From Kaistella treverensis (GTDB lineage: Bacteria > Bacteroidota > Bacteroidia > Flavobacteriales > Weeksellaceae), in contig NZ_FORQ01000001.1 of the NCBI RefSeq assembly GCF_900114045.1, positions 1,091,662 through 1,155,661 on the forward strand: DNA of 64,000 nucleotides, written 5' to 3'. Below the pieces are notes generated by a model. The model was not told the origin of the DNA, ran no database searches, and saw nothing but the letters and a program-made list of their open reading frames with translations. The first letter of the stretch is position 1. Each line of letters begins with the position of its first letter. This document shows, piece by piece, positions 1 to 8,526 of the stretch. The translations under genes were made by a program, and so were the position numbers.

Positions 1-150
1 AGGAACCAGCAAACCGTTGATATCCACAAAAATAGAATCCAGTTTATTGTACATCTCAGGTTGGTCTGTATCTAATTTTAGAAATACATTGCCATGCAAG
101 CCATGTCTGCGCGTGATTTTTCCGAGAAAATAGCAATCTTCTTTTTTCAT
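1..150 (-). CDS. rimM: Ribosome maturation factor RimM, N-terminal part
   Basis: RimM assists late 30S assembly by binding ribosomal protein S19. Only the first 50 residues are inside the window; the gene continues past the left edge. The start MKKEDCYFLGKITRRHGLHG is the typical RimM N-terminus (G-K-I-x-x-x-H-G-L-x-G) that begins its PRC-linked beta-barrel. It lies downstream of rpsP in the same direction, the usual rpsP-rimM order. A strong hairpin separates the two and a TATATTTG element ends 4 bases before this ATG, so rimM probably has its own leaderless transcript. Identity is firm; the 3' end cannot be judged. Confidence 0.88.
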   Translation of the reverse strand, partial: MKKEDCYFLGKITRRHGLHGNVFLKLDTDQPEMYNKLDSIFVDINGLLVP

Positions 151-154
151 ACTG

Positions 155-162
155 CAAATATA
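155..162 (-). promoter_or_regulatory. Bacteroidota -7 element of rimM
   Basis: On the minus strand this reads TATATTTG, an exact TAnnTTTG. Only CAGT separates it from the rimM ATG, so the transcript should start at or next to the start codon and carry no Shine-Dalgarno leader. Confidence 0.6.
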
Positions 163-179
163 AAAGGTTTTAAAATAAC

Positions 180-209
180 AGAGGCGTCAAAAAAAATTTG
201 ACGCCTCCA
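180..209 (-). terminator. Hairpin between rpsP and rimM
   Basis: Perfect inverted repeat GAGGCGTCAAA / TTTGACGCCTC around a short A/T loop, placed just after the rpsP stop. There is no long U-run after it on the minus strand, so it could be a terminator, an attenuator or an mRNA-end stabiliser. Its place before a separate rimM promoter favours termination or strong attenuation. Confidence 0.6.
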
Positions 210-227
210 TATTCTATAAGAAATTTA

Positions 228-965
228 TTAAGCTTTTGCTTCGTCAGCACCTTCTTCAGTTGCTTCGTCGCTTCCGGCTAATTTTTCAGTAACATTTGCT
301 ACAGTTTCTTTTACGGTATCAATAGCACCTGCAACTACAGCTGCTGCTCCGCCTAAAGTTTCTGCAACAGTTTCCACTGCTGTTTTCTCTTCTGCAGCCT
401 CTTCCGCTGGCGCGTTTGCAGCTTGTTCAGCAGCTTTAGCTTCAGCGATTTTTGCGTCTTCAGCAGCTTTTTCTTCTGCTAATTTAGCGTCAGCTTCCGC
501 TTTTGCGTCAGCCTCTATTTTCGCAGCAGCATCCAGTCTACCTTGGTTTACTTTAGCTTCAGCTTCCAGAGCAGCTTTTTTAGCTTCATCTTTCGCTTTG
601 CTCAAACCGTCTTTTTTACCAAGAACCTGTTGTTCTTTACCTGCTAACCAAGTTGCAAATTTTTCATCTGCAGTTGCCTGGTCGAAAGCACCTTTAGCAA
701 CACCACCTAATAAGTGTTTTTTGTAAAGTACGCCTTTGTAAGAAAGGATTGCGCGCGCAGTATCTGTTGGTTGCGCACCGTTGTTTAACCATTTTACGGC
801 AGCATCAACATTCAGGTCAATTACCGCTGGGTTGGTTACTGGGTTGTAAGTCCCGATTTTTTCGATGAATTTACCATCTCTACTTGCTCTTGCATCGGCA
901 ACTACGATGTGGAAAAAAGGCTTCCCTTTTTTACCGTGTCTTTGTAATCTAATTTTTACTGACAT
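228..965 (-). CDS. rpsP: 30S ribosomal protein bS16 with long Ala/Glu/Lys tail
   Basis: Structural protein of the small ribosomal subunit. Residues 1 to about 85 are a complete S16 domain (starts [20 protein letters not shown]). The usual bacterial protein is 80 to 90 residues; here about 155 more follow. That tail is very rich in Ala, Glu, Lys and Asp, with many A-E-A-K type runs, probably forming long charged helices. Bacteroidota S16 proteins commonly have such extensions, but this is a long one. The promoter is at 1012-1019 and the gene is followed by a strong hairpin and rimM. Start is set by the conserved N-terminus. Confidence 0.95.
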   Translation of the reverse strand: MSVKIRLQRHGKKGKPFFHIVVADARASRDGKFIEKIGTYNPVTNPAVIDLNVDAAVKWLNNGAQPTDTARAILSYKGVLYKKHLLGGVAKGAFDQATADEKFATWLAGKEQQVLGKKDGLSKAKDEAKKAALEAEAKVNQGRLDAAAKIEADAKAEADAKLAEEKAAEDAKIAEAKAAEQAANAPAEEAAEEKTAVETVAETLGGAAAVVAGAIDTVKETVANVTEKLAGSDEATEEGADEAKA

Positions 966-1011
966 AAATGTTTGAATTTGTGGGAACTCGTCCCGATTAA
1001 TTATAAGGCTG

Positions 1012-1019
1012 CAAAGATA
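1012..1019 (-). promoter_or_regulatory. -7 element of rpsP
   Basis: TATCTTTG on the minus strand, an exact match to TAnnTTTG, about 46 bases upstream of the rpsP ATG. Confidence 0.55.
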
Positions 1020-1085
1020 ATCATTTTTCTCAATGCAACATCTTCACACGCTGATTATTTGCCACTAAAAATACCAAGTTTTTCA

Positions 1086-1179
1086 GGAGCCGGGAACCTG
1101 CTTTCACTACTCGCTTCCCGCGCGCGCTTTTCCCGCGCGCTCGGGAGAGCTCAAACACGCCGTTCAACCAGGGCTAGAG
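1086..1179 (+). repeat. REP-like repeat, copy 1
   Basis: Shares its layout with 26031-26123 and, in reverse orientation, 13222-13303: a left arm containing GCTTTC and CGC, a variable palindromic centre (here CCCGCGCGCGC / GCGCGCTCGGG-like), and a right arm ending in a GGGC core (here CAGGGCTAG). The GC-rich centre stands out in AT-rich intergenic DNA. Confidence 0.5.
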
Positions 1180-1361
1180 ATTTACGCTCCTTCCACTTCC
1201 CGTTCCCAAATCCAGATTTCAAAATGAAAAAATTCACTCTTAAAACAACATTTTTTTCGATTTTACCAAAACAATCCCAAACTCCAAAACGAAAAAAAAT
1301 GCCCAAAAAGCAGCTTTTTTTTCAACTTCACCAAAAAGCAGTTCTAAATTCCAAAACGAAA

Positions 1362-1387
1362 AAATTTGCCGTTCAAACAGCAAATTT
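1362..1387. repeat. GCC..GGC-type short palindrome
   Basis: Arms AAATTTGC / GCAAATTT around CGTTCAAACA. This is one member of a family of short intergenic palindromes found at least seven times in this window. Confidence 0.55.
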
Positions 1388-1424
1388 TTTAATTTCAAAA
1401 GCACTCAACGTTCATACTTCATCC

Positions 1425-1943
1425 TTACTGGAAAAACACCATAATAACCGCCACCACAAAACCGATTCCGGCGTAAATCATTCCGCGGCGAAATGCCTTT
1501 GACTTGAAATTAAACATCCAAAAAGAGGAAATCACAAAGAAAAACAGCACAAAACCGAAAACCGCGTTCAGCGTCGCGTAACGGTGTGTAGACGTGGATT
1601 TATGCAGCTGGTTGAATTTTTCCAAAACATATGGCAGCTCCATTTTCGTGTATTTTGCTTCGCCGGTTTTTTGGTTGTAAGTTCCCTGCTCGAAGGTTTT
1701 CAGATCTCCTTCACCGGGTTTAAATTCCACGTTCCGCATTTTGATTTCCTTCGCGAGTTCTTTTTCGGTCATGTTGGGTTTCAACACGATTTCGGTTTTA
1801 TTTTCCTTTTTCAGGAAATTGGTGTCGCGGTAAATGAGCAAAACGCCGCTGAGCGCGTAAACCGCCATAATTCCCGCCGCGAAATAGCCTAAATAGCGGT
1901 GCGTAATCCGCATAAATGATTTGGTGTCCTTAATTGCTGCCAT
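1425..1943 (-). CDS. PepSY-associated membrane protein
   Basis: A 172-residue membrane protein. It has a first membrane segment at about 16-37, a soluble loop (about 45-120) with charged residues, then segments at about 127-146 and 152-171. The N-terminal R-x-T-H-R-Y-L-G-Y pattern is typical of PepSY-associated transmembrane proteins, which in Bacteroidota often sit beside TonB receptors and are thought to take part in iron-siderophore reduction or handling. Here it lies directly downstream of the TonB siderophore receptor in the same direction, although terminator-like hairpins stand between them. The role in iron uptake is inferred from family and context. Confidence 0.7.
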   Translation of the reverse strand: MAAIKDTKSFMRITHRYLGYFAAGIMAVYALSGVLLIYRDTNFLKKENKTEIVLKPNMTEKELAKEIKMRNVEFKPGEGDLKTFEQGTYNQKTGEAKYTKMELPYVLEKFNQLHKSTSTHRYATLNAVFGFVLFFFVISSFWMFNFKSKAFRRGMIYAGIGFVVAVIMVFFQ

Positions 1944-1981
1944 AGTTTTCTGTTTTTTTTGTTTTTTTTAAAATGGGAAAA

Positions 1982-1999
1982 AACGGGCAAAAACCCGTT
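1982..1999 (-). terminator. Terminator-like hairpin after the TonB receptor
   Basis: AACGGG / CCCGTT stem with an A-rich loop; on the minus strand the stem is followed by a run of T. A second, weaker hairpin (AAACAG / CTGTTT) lies at about 2031-2060. Confidence 0.5.
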
Positions 2000-2087
2000 A
2001 ATTTTTTATCTCGCTTTCCTTTTTTTAAAAACAGCGGAAAAGTGGTTCTCCACTGTTTTATTTTTCAGGTTGCAAAATTGTGAAAGG

Positions 2088-4301
2088 CTAGAATTTGTAG
2101 TTAAACGTCACGTAAAAATTTCGTGGTGTAATTGGGTTCACCGAATAGTTTTCGTGGTAGTTATAATTCACCGTGTCGAAAAGGTTACCTATTTTTCCTA
2201 AAACCGAAAATTTCTTCCAGTCGTACCCAACGGATAAAGCTGCCGTCACATAATCGTCAACTTTCAGCAATCTGCTGGCGCCACCGCGATCATCCAGCGT
2301 TTCTTTAGTGTCATTCCAGCCTGCAATTCGATCACCCACGAAATACGCGCTCGCACCGATTTTCAGGCCTTTCACATACTGATTGAAAGTATAGAAAACG
2401 GAAGCATTTGCGGTTGTCGCTGGAGTTCTCACCAATCTTTGGTTTTCTACATAACCGAAATCGGCAGGTGTATCAAGGTAAACCGAATGGTTGTAGGAAA
2501 ATCCACCAATCAATGACAGATTCGCGTACGGATTTCCCGTAATATCCAGCTCCACGCCGCGGCTGCGCATTTTTCCGGCAAATTCTTTAATGCTGGAATC
2601 GGAATTCACCGTTCCGTCAGCTTTAAATTCCGCGGTTTGGTAAAAGTTTTTATTTTCAATCTGGTAAAGTGACAGGTTAATTGCCACCGCATTATTCCAG
2701 AAATTCTTTTTCATGCCCAACTCAAACTGGTCGATGAGCGAAGGTTTCAAAGAATTGTCATCGATGTCGCGGCCGGTATTTGGACTGAAAGAATTGGTGT
2801 AAGTCGCGAAAAGCGAAAGATTGTCTGTCGGCATATAAACCAAACCTGCTTTTGGCGAAAAAGCGCGGTCTACCGTTCCTTCGGAAATCGTAACTGAATT
2901 GTTGGCAAAGTTTTTCTTTTCAGAATCTTTGTTTTCCACATAAGACCATCTCAAACCCGCCAAAACTTTAAATTGTTCCGTAAGTTCGATGTAATCCTGC
3001 GCATAAATACCAAATCTTTGAGTCGGAATTCTGTTGCGGTCTTTTCTTTCCGAGTTTGGAACAGCGCCCGATGCCCAGCTTGACGGATCATCTAAGTAAA
3101 TGGTTCCATCAGCATTACCGTTAGTTCCATAAAGTGACTGCGAAAGTTTGAAAGTGTAAGAATCATTGGTTCCGTAATCGCCATCTGTTCCCACCAAAAT
3201 CTTATGGTTAACATTGCCGGTTTTCACTTCACCATTTAAATTCAGCTGCAAACTGGTGTAGTTTTGCTCCGCGTAGGTTTTATTGATTGGTCTTTTCCAG
3301 CTTAAACGGTCAGTATTGTCATAGCTCCACTGAATTCTTTCGGAAGAAAAATAATCTTTCGTGTAGTTTTGGTAAGACGCGACCGCATTTAAAGTCCAGA
3401 AATCATTAAACTGATGATTAAATGTAATTCCGGTTGTTGCCTGTTCTACCGTTTGGTTTTGCCAGTCTGCACCAAGAAAAGCGTTGCGCGGCAATAAATT
3501 ATTCATCGCGTAGGAACCGTCTTTGTTGGTAATGGAACCGATACCGAAATCAGGCGTGAATTCATTTTTCAGATAATCTGCTTCAACCAAAATCTGCGAC
3601 TTTTCACCGATATTAAAAACAAAAGACGGATTGAAATAATATTTTTCCGATTCTACCACATCGCGGAAACTCTCAGCCGTTTCAAAAGAACCGTTCACAC
3701 GGAACGCAATTTTTTCGCTTAACGGACCGTAAAAATCGACGGTTGGTTTATAGCTGTTCCAGCTTCCTGCGCTGAAACTTACACTGCCGCCTTTATCAAA
3801 TTTTGGTTTTTTTGTTATTAAGTTCACCACACCACCAGCGCCCACATTTCCGTAAAGCATTGCGTTGCCGCCTTTCAAAACTTCCACTCTTTCCAAACCG
3901 GAAACTTCAGGGAAAACACCGCTGTTTACACGCGAACCGTTTTTAAAAATATTGTCGTTCCCGAAAACAAAACCACGTCCACCAAAACTGTCCTGTGAAT
4001 TTCCGCGCGAAGACGTAATATAAAGACCGTTTACATTTTGCAGAACGTCGCTCAGCTGTTTTGCTTGCTGCTGCTCAATTACTTCATGCGTTACAATCGC
4101 CACCGGCTGCGGATTTTCCATGATCGTCAGATTTGACTTCGACGAAAGAGGGCGTGCTTTATTGGGATTTCCGGTTTTATGAAGGTTTACATCTTCAATT
4201 TGCTGAATTCTGATCGTGTCACTCTCAAAATCATATTTCATCTGCCCACTCATCGTTGCAGCAATCAATAACATTCCGAGAGAAATTTTCTGTTTTTTCA
4301 T
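2088..4301 (-). CDS. TonB-dependent siderophore receptor
   Basis: Outer-membrane receptor of 737 residues, of the FhuA/FpvA siderophore type. A signal peptide covers about residues 1-19 (MKKQKISLGMLLIAATMSGQ). A plug domain follows at about 60-170, with V-A-I-V-T-H-E-V-I, D-V-L-Q-N-V-N-G, G-R-G-F and the E-V-L-K-G-G-N-A-M-L-Y-G motif, then the 22-strand barrel ending in aromatic Phe. It lacks the CarboxypepD-reg domain common in SusC-type receptors, which favours a siderophore over a glycan. Two 23-bp palindromes flank its promoter and look like iron-repressor sites. The substrate cannot be told from the sequence. Confidence 0.88.
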   Translation of the reverse strand: MKKQKISLGMLLIAATMSGQMKYDFESDTIRIQQIEDVNLHKTGNPNKARPLSSKSNLTIMENPQPVAIVTHEVIEQQQAKQLSDVLQNVNGLYITSSRGNSQDSFGGRGFVFGNDNIFKNGSRVNSGVFPEVSGLERVEVLKGGNAMLYGNVGAGGVVNLITKKPKFDKGGSVSFSAGSWNSYKPTVDFYGPLSEKIAFRVNGSFETAESFRDVVESEKYYFNPSFVFNIGEKSQILVEADYLKNEFTPDFGIGSITNKDGSYAMNNLLPRNAFLGADWQNQTVEQATTGITFNHQFNDFWTLNAVASYQNYTKDYFSSERIQWSYDNTDRLSWKRPINKTYAEQNYTSLQLNLNGEVKTGNVNHKILVGTDGDYGTNDSYTFKLSQSLYGTNGNADGTIYLDDPSSWASGAVPNSERKDRNRIPTQRFGIYAQDYIELTEQFKVLAGLRWSYVENKDSEKKNFANNSVTISEGTVDRAFSPKAGLVYMPTDNLSLFATYTNSFSPNTGRDIDDNSLKPSLIDQFELGMKKNFWNNAVAINLSLYQIENKNFYQTAEFKADGTVNSDSSIKEFAGKMRSRGVELDITGNPYANLSLIGGFSYNHSVYLDTPADFGYVENQRLVRTPATTANASVFYTFNQYVKGLKIGASAYFVGDRIAGWNDTKETLDDRGGASRLLKVDDYVTAALSVGYDWKKFSVLGKIGNLFDTVNYNYHENYSVNPITPRNFYVTFNYKF

Positions 4302-4309
4302 GGACGTTT

Positions 4310-4332
4310 TTATTTAGACTGAATTAAAATAA
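4310..4332 (-). promoter_or_regulatory. Fur/iron-box-like palindrome, promoter-proximal copy
   Basis: A 23-bp imperfect palindrome TTATTTAGACT-g-AATTAAAATAA (8 of 11 positions pair) between the predicted transcription start and the receptor ATG. It shares half-site, length and spacing with the copy at 4371-4393. Confidence 0.5.
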
Positions 4333-4337
4333 CGCTG

Positions 4338-4345
4338 CAAAAGTA
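4338..4345 (-). promoter_or_regulatory. -7 element of the TonB receptor gene
   Basis: TACTTTTG on the minus strand, an exact TAnnTTTG, lying between the two 23-bp palindromes. Confidence 0.55.
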
Positions 4346-4370
4346 AGCGATTCCACTAAAACAAGCAAGT

Positions 4371-4393
4371 CTATTTTGAATTATTCTAAATAA
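4371..4393 (-). promoter_or_regulatory. Fur/iron-box-like palindrome, upstream copy
   Basis: On the minus strand TTATTTAGAAT-a-ATTCAAAATAG: 9 of 11 positions pair between the arms. It lies where the -33 region of the receptor promoter should be, so a bound repressor would block RNA polymerase. Iron control is inferred from the target gene. Confidence 0.55.
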
Positions 4394-4449
4394 AGAAATT
4401 TGTTTAAATTCCTGAAAATGAAGCTGGTTTTATTTTTAGCTGATATTTA

Positions 4450-5826
4450 TCAGTTTTTTTTCAGGAAAATAAAGCCAAAAAGCAGGAAGGAAATGTTGAT
4501 GATGAAATACATAATTCCGTTCGGCGCACTCGCGGTTCCGAACAAAACAATGGCAATTCCGAAGACCGCGATTACGGCCATTATTTTTTTCATTAATGAA
4601 TTACGCGAAAAAAGTTTCCTGTTGAAAAGTTGAAACAAACCAATAAACAAAGCACCGTTCACCAGGTAAATAAAAATGATGGGTATTGCGGAAATGTCAA
4701 AATTTTTCGATGTGAAAAATGGAACCGTGTTCGTGATATAATAAATAAGGATGTAAACCAGAATGATTAAAGTCCCAAAAATTGCACTGTTCACCGGCAT
4801 TTTTGTTTTTTCATCAATTTTAGTCAAATTCAGGAATTTTTTGGATTTCTCTAAATTCGAAAACTGATAAGGAACGCGAATTGTCGCGAGAAGCAAACCG
4901 TTTGAAGTTCCCAAAACCGAAATAATAATGAAAAGCTGCATAATTAAAGCTCCGGAATTTGAAGCAATTTTCCTTGCAAATTCGGTGATATAAGTATCTT
5001 TCAGGGCGATGATTTCTTCACCGCTCATGCGGAAAACAATTCCGAGATAATAAGATATATAAATCACCATTACCGAAATGGTTCCTATTATTAAAGCTTT
5101 CGGAAGGTTTTTGCTCGAATTTTTAATCTCACCCGAAATCTGCGTTGCGATATACCAACCATCAAAAGCAAAGGAAATGGGGATAAAACTCGCCGCTACC
5201 AAGAGCAAAAATGATTGATTCTGCACACCGTTCCCGATTTGCGTAAATGTGTTTACCTGGCTTACATCGCCTTTTACCAAGCTTAAAATACCGAGCGACG
5301 CTATGAAAATTAACGGTAAAACCTTCAGCACTGTTGTCATTTGCTGAAAAATTCCGCTGCTTCGTGGCCGGAAAATATTAATACAGAAAAAGATGACCAA
5401 ATTTACGAAACCAATCAGCGCGAAATGCAGCGTCGTGGGAGTAAAATTGAAAAAATCTGCCAGCAAATGCGCAATATAAATCCCAGAAACCGTGAACAGA
5501 ACGGCGGTCAGCGCGGGATAAAACAGACTCATATACATCCAACCGACAAAATAGGCGGCGGTGTTGCCGAAACGGTAAGTGACGTAGCTTAAAATTCCGC
5601 CTTCTTTGGGCAGAATTTCGGCATAATTTGCCATGGAAATTCCGGCGAAAACAACGCTGATGCCGACAATGGTAAAGCCCAGAAATCCGGCTAAAACATT
5701 GCCTTGCGTTGCAGAAAGTACATCATCAACTTTAAAGAAAATTCCGGATCCAATAACCTGTCCGATCACCATAGAAATGGCGGTAAATAAACCGTATTTG
5801 GCTTCCAGTTTTTGGTTGTCGCGCAT
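4450..5826 (-). CDS. APC-family amino acid permease
   Basis: Integral membrane transporter of 458 residues with about 12 hydrophobic segments. The first segment carries the APC signature (M-V-I-G-Q-V-I-G-S-G-I-F-F), the unwound part of TM1 that binds the amino group of the substrate. Length and motifs fit the amino acid/polyamine/organocation superfamily, close in style to Ser/Thr or Lat-type exchangers. It starts 15 bases after the ABC-F gene stop and is probably co-transcribed with it. The substrate cannot be assigned. Confidence 0.85.
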   Translation of the reverse strand: MRDNQKLEAKYGLFTAISMVIGQVIGSGIFFKVDDVLSATQGNVLAGFLGFTIVGISVVFAGISMANYAEILPKEGGILSYVTYRFGNTAAYFVGWMYMSLFYPALTAVLFTVSGIYIAHLLADFFNFTPTTLHFALIGFVNLVIFFCINIFRPRSSGIFQQMTTVLKVLPLIFIASLGILSLVKGDVSQVNTFTQIGNGVQNQSFLLLVAASFIPISFAFDGWYIATQISGEIKNSSKNLPKALIIGTISVMVIYISYYLGIVFRMSGEEIIALKDTYITEFARKIASNSGALIMQLFIIISVLGTSNGLLLATIRVPYQFSNLEKSKKFLNLTKIDEKTKMPVNSAIFGTLIILVYILIYYITNTVPFFTSKNFDISAIPIIFIYLVNGALFIGLFQLFNRKLFSRNSLMKKIMAVIAVFGIAIVLFGTASAPNGIMYFIINISFLLFGFIFLKKN

Positions 5827-5841
5827 AATTTGGTGGAAATT

Positions 5842-7719
5842 TTAGTCCTGAAGTTCTAACCAGCGCATTTCTAAATCCTGCAGTTTTTCCGCAATCGTTT
5901 CCAAATCTTTAGAGTACACCGCAATTTTTTCATAATCGGTTTCATTGTTCAGATTTTCCAGGATTTCCGCGCGGTTTTTCTCCAGTTTCGGCATTTCCTT
6001 TTCAATTTCTTTCAACTCCTGCTGTTCTTTAAAGGAAAGTTTTTTGGTCGCAGAAGTTTGAACCGGTTTTACAGCTTCAACTTTTTTCGGAGCTTCTGGC
6101 GCTGGCGCTGAAACTTTTTTTGACTGCTCTAAAGCCTTTTTTTCGCGATATTCCGAGAAGTTGCCGACAAAATCTTTGATGATTCCGTCACCTTCGAAGG
6201 CTAAAACGTGATCCACAATTCGGTCCATAAAATATCGGTCGTGGGAAACGATAATTAAACTGCCCTGAAACTGCAAAAGGAAATTTTCTAAAACCGTCAA
6301 TGTAGGTAAATCCAAATCATTCGTCGGCTCATCGAAAATTAAAAAGTTCGGATTTTGGTACAAAACGTACATCAAATGCAGACGTCTTTTTTCACCGCCG
6401 GACAATTTTGAAATCGGCGAATACTGCGTTTGGTCATCAAACAAAAAAAGACGCAAAAACTGCGAGGCAGAAATGGTTCTGCCATTCGCCAGCGGGAAAT
6501 TTTCAGATATATCTTTAATAAAATCAATGACGCGCTGATCTTCCTTGTAAACCAAACCTTTCTGCGAAAAATAACCGAATTTTATAGTTTCACCCGTTTC
6601 GATGGAACCCGAATCATACGGTTCCAAACCTTGTATAATATTTAAAAGCGTAGATTTTCCGGCGCCGTTTTTACCTACAATCCCCACTTTTTCACCGCGC
6701 TGAAACTGGTAAGAAAAATCTTTCAGCAACAATTTATCGCCGAAACTTTTCGAAATATGATGCAATTCCAGAATTTTTTGGCCCAGACGTTTCATTTCAA
6801 AATCCAGTTCCAGTTTTTCTTTTCTGGTATCTGTTTTGGCAACTTTTTCGGTTTCGTAAAAATCGTCCTGTCGTGATTTCGATTTTGTGGTGCGCGCTTT
6901 TGGCTGTCGGCGCATCCATTCCAACTCTTTACGGTAAAGGTTTTGCGCTTTATCGATAGTAGAATTCAGGTTTTCTTCACGGATGATTTTGTTTTCCAGA
7001 TAAGTGCCGTAGCTGCCGTTGTGAACGTAAAGATTGTAATCTTCCATTTCCCAAATTTTGTCGCAAACAGCGTCCAAAAAATAGCGGTCGTGAGTTACGA
7101 GAAGCAAAGTCACCATCGCTTTTGAAAGATAATTTTCGAGCCACTCCACCATATCCACGTCGAGGTGATTGGTTGGTTCGTCCATAATCAGCAAAGTGTG
7201 GCGGTGCTGCGCGCGGGTTTCCACGAGAAGTTTTGCCAGCGCAACGCGCTTGATTTGCCCGCCGGAAAGCGTTTTCATTTTCGAGGTCAAATCGGTGATT
7301 TTCAGTTGGGACAAAATCTGGCTCATTTCATTTTCCAAATCCCAGGCTTCGTGATTTTCCATTTCATTCAGCGCTTTATCCATATCATCGGGATCTTCCG
7401 AAACCAAGGCATGATGGTAATTTTTCAGCGCCATAATTGGTGCAGAATCCAAAGTCATCATAAACTCTTCCACATTCAGCTCGCCTTCAAAATCAATTTC
7501 CTGATCGAATAAAACCACCTGAATATCTTTGTTGATGACAACTGTACCAGAATCCGCGATTTCTTTGCCCATCAAAATTTTGAGCAAAGTAGATTTTCCG
7601 GAACCGTTTTTAGCAACAATTGCAATTTTATCACCTTCGTTAATATGGAAAGTAATGTTGGTAAAAAGTTTTTTAACTCCGAAGGATTTTGTGAGGTTTT
7701 CTGCTGAAATATAATTCAT
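5842..7719 (-). CDS. ABC-F family ATPase (Uup-like)
   Basis: Soluble tandem ATPase of 625 residues without membrane segments, acting on ribosomes or, for Uup, on DNA-precise-excision and ribosome-linked phenotypes. NBD1 has Walker A AKNGSGKST, signature LSGGQ and Walker B LLIMDEPTNHLD. NBD2 has GKNGAGKST, LSGGE and FLIFDEPTNDLD. A linker and an A/P/K-rich stretch lead to a C-terminal coiled coil (about the last 70 residues) as in Uup. I chose the ATG at 7719 (MNYISAENLTKSFG), because the open frame upstream overlaps a TACTTTTG promoter element at 7750-7757 and has no family match. Confidence 0.85.
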   Translation of the reverse strand: MNYISAENLTKSFGVKKLFTNITFHINEGDKIAIVAKNGSGKSTLLKILMGKEIADSGTVVINKDIQVVLFDQEIDFEGELNVEEFMMTLDSAPIMALKNYHHALVSEDPDDMDKALNEMENHEAWDLENEMSQILSQLKITDLTSKMKTLSGGQIKRVALAKLLVETRAQHRHTLLIMDEPTNHLDVDMVEWLENYLSKAMVTLLLVTHDRYFLDAVCDKIWEMEDYNLYVHNGSYGTYLENKIIREENLNSTIDKAQNLYRKELEWMRRQPKARTTKSKSRQDDFYETEKVAKTDTRKEKLELDFEMKRLGQKILELHHISKSFGDKLLLKDFSYQFQRGEKVGIVGKNGAGKSTLLNIIQGLEPYDSGSIETGETIKFGYFSQKGLVYKEDQRVIDFIKDISENFPLANGRTISASQFLRLFLFDDQTQYSPISKLSGGEKRRLHLMYVLYQNPNFLIFDEPTNDLDLPTLTVLENFLLQFQGSLIIVSHDRYFMDRIVDHVLAFEGDGIIKDFVGNFSEYREKKALEQSKKVSAPAPEAPKKVEAVKPVQTSATKKLSFKEQQELKEIEKEMPKLEKNRAEILENLNNETDYEKIAVYSKDLETIAEKLQDLEMRWLELQD

Positions 7720-7749
7720 TATAAAAGAAAAGAAGGGTTTTTGAAGGTG

Positions 7750-7757
7750 CAAAAGTA
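7750..7757 (-). promoter_or_regulatory. -7 element of the ABC-F/permease operon
   Basis: TACTTTTG on the minus strand, 30 bases before the chosen ATG. It lies inside the longer open frame, which argues against the upstream start. Confidence 0.5.
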
Positions 7758-7944
7758 CTGAATTTTGGCGGGAAATGCGTTCCAAAAAAATCAGCTGCTT
7801 TTGAGGCAAATTTTTAGAAAATATAAATTTTTGAAAACGTACTGAAAAAATATTTGGGCGTTAAACTCTGTTAAATCTGGTGATAATCAGCGTAATGGAA
7901 TATTTTCTGTTGCTGAAACAGAATTAACATCAAAAAAATTTAAA

Positions 7945-8388
7945 ATGGAAAACGACAAAGTAGTCAGCGAGCTGAACGATTTATTAACCAAAAATTACGA
8001 CGCCGAAAAAGGCTACAAAGAAGCGGCAGAAAAAATTGACCACCGCGCTTTGAAATCTTATTTCGAAAGCCAGGCCAAAAACAGATACGATTTCGGGCAT
8101 AAAATTAAAGAACTGATTGCAAAATATGGCGGCGAGCCGGACAAAGGAACAAGTTTAGCTGGTGATCTTCACCGAACGTGGATTGCGATTAGAAGTGCTT
8201 TTGCCACCGGCGACCAAGCGATTTATGAAGAATGCATCCGTGGTGAAGAAACATTTTCAGAAGAATACGGTGAAGTTTTGAACGATACCAATTTGCCACA
8301 GGACGTGCGCGAAATGGTACGTAAACAGAAAGATTCGGTGGACCGCGCATTGGTTGCACTGCGTACAATGGAAGATTTTGCCTCGTAA
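7945..8388 (+). CDS. PA2169-type four-helix-bundle protein (DUF2383)
   Basis: A 147-residue all-helical soluble protein. Its pattern resembles the DUF2383/PA2169 ferritin-like four-helix bundle: N-terminal L-N-D-L-L-T-K-N-Y-D-A-E-K-G-Y-K-E-A-A, a central K-I-K-E-L-I-A-K-Y-G-G-E-P helix, and a G-D-L-H-R-x-W stretch. The function of the family is unknown; members are often stress induced. It stands alone between divergent or unrelated genes and is followed by a clear terminator. Confidence 0.75.
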   Translation: MENDKVVSELNDLLTKNYDAEKGYKEAAEKIDHRALKSYFESQAKNRYDFGHKIKELIAKYGGEPDKGTSLAGDLHRTWIAIRSAFATGDQAIYEECIRGEETFSEEYGEVLNDTNLPQDVREMVRKQKDSVDRALVALRTMEDFAS

Positions 8389-8414
8389 AATGGCAATTTT
8401 TTATGTTTTACAAG

Positions 8415-8439
8415 CCGCTTCAAAAGAAGCGGTTTTTTT
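8415..8439 (+). terminator. Rho-independent terminator
   Basis: CCGCTTC / GAAGCGG stem, AAAA loop and a run of seven T, 27 bases after the DUF2383 gene stop. Confidence 0.85.
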
Positions 8440-8496
8440 CGCGCGCTATTGAATTTAATGAAAAGCATGATAGACAGCTATATCCACGAATTTGTT

Positions 8497-8504
8497 TAAA
8501 TTTG
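8497..8504 (+). promoter_or_regulatory. -7 element of the thioredoxin-fold gene
   Basis: TAAATTTG, an exact TAnnTTTG, 22 bases before the ATG at 8527. Confidence 0.5.
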
Positions 8505-8526
8505 ACACACAAAATTATTTTAAAAA

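Larger units (their letters stand above)
966..1424. other. Intergenic region with repeats, no gene
   Basis: This 460-bp stretch holds the rpsP promoter, one copy of a GC-rich palindromic repeat (1086-1179) and A-rich DNA with a GCC..GGC-type palindrome near 1362-1387. The plus-strand open frame across it is composed of these repeats and has no protein-like character. Confidence 0.7.

Noticed and set aside
972..1502. Plus-strand 176-codon open frame
   Set aside because: It runs over the rpsP promoter region, a REP-like repeat and A-rich palindromes. Its composition is repetitive and it overlaps the PepSY gene end on the other strand.
7720..7809. N-terminal extension of the ABC-F gene
   Set aside because: The extra 30 residues cover a promoter element at 7750-7757 and lie outside the family domain.
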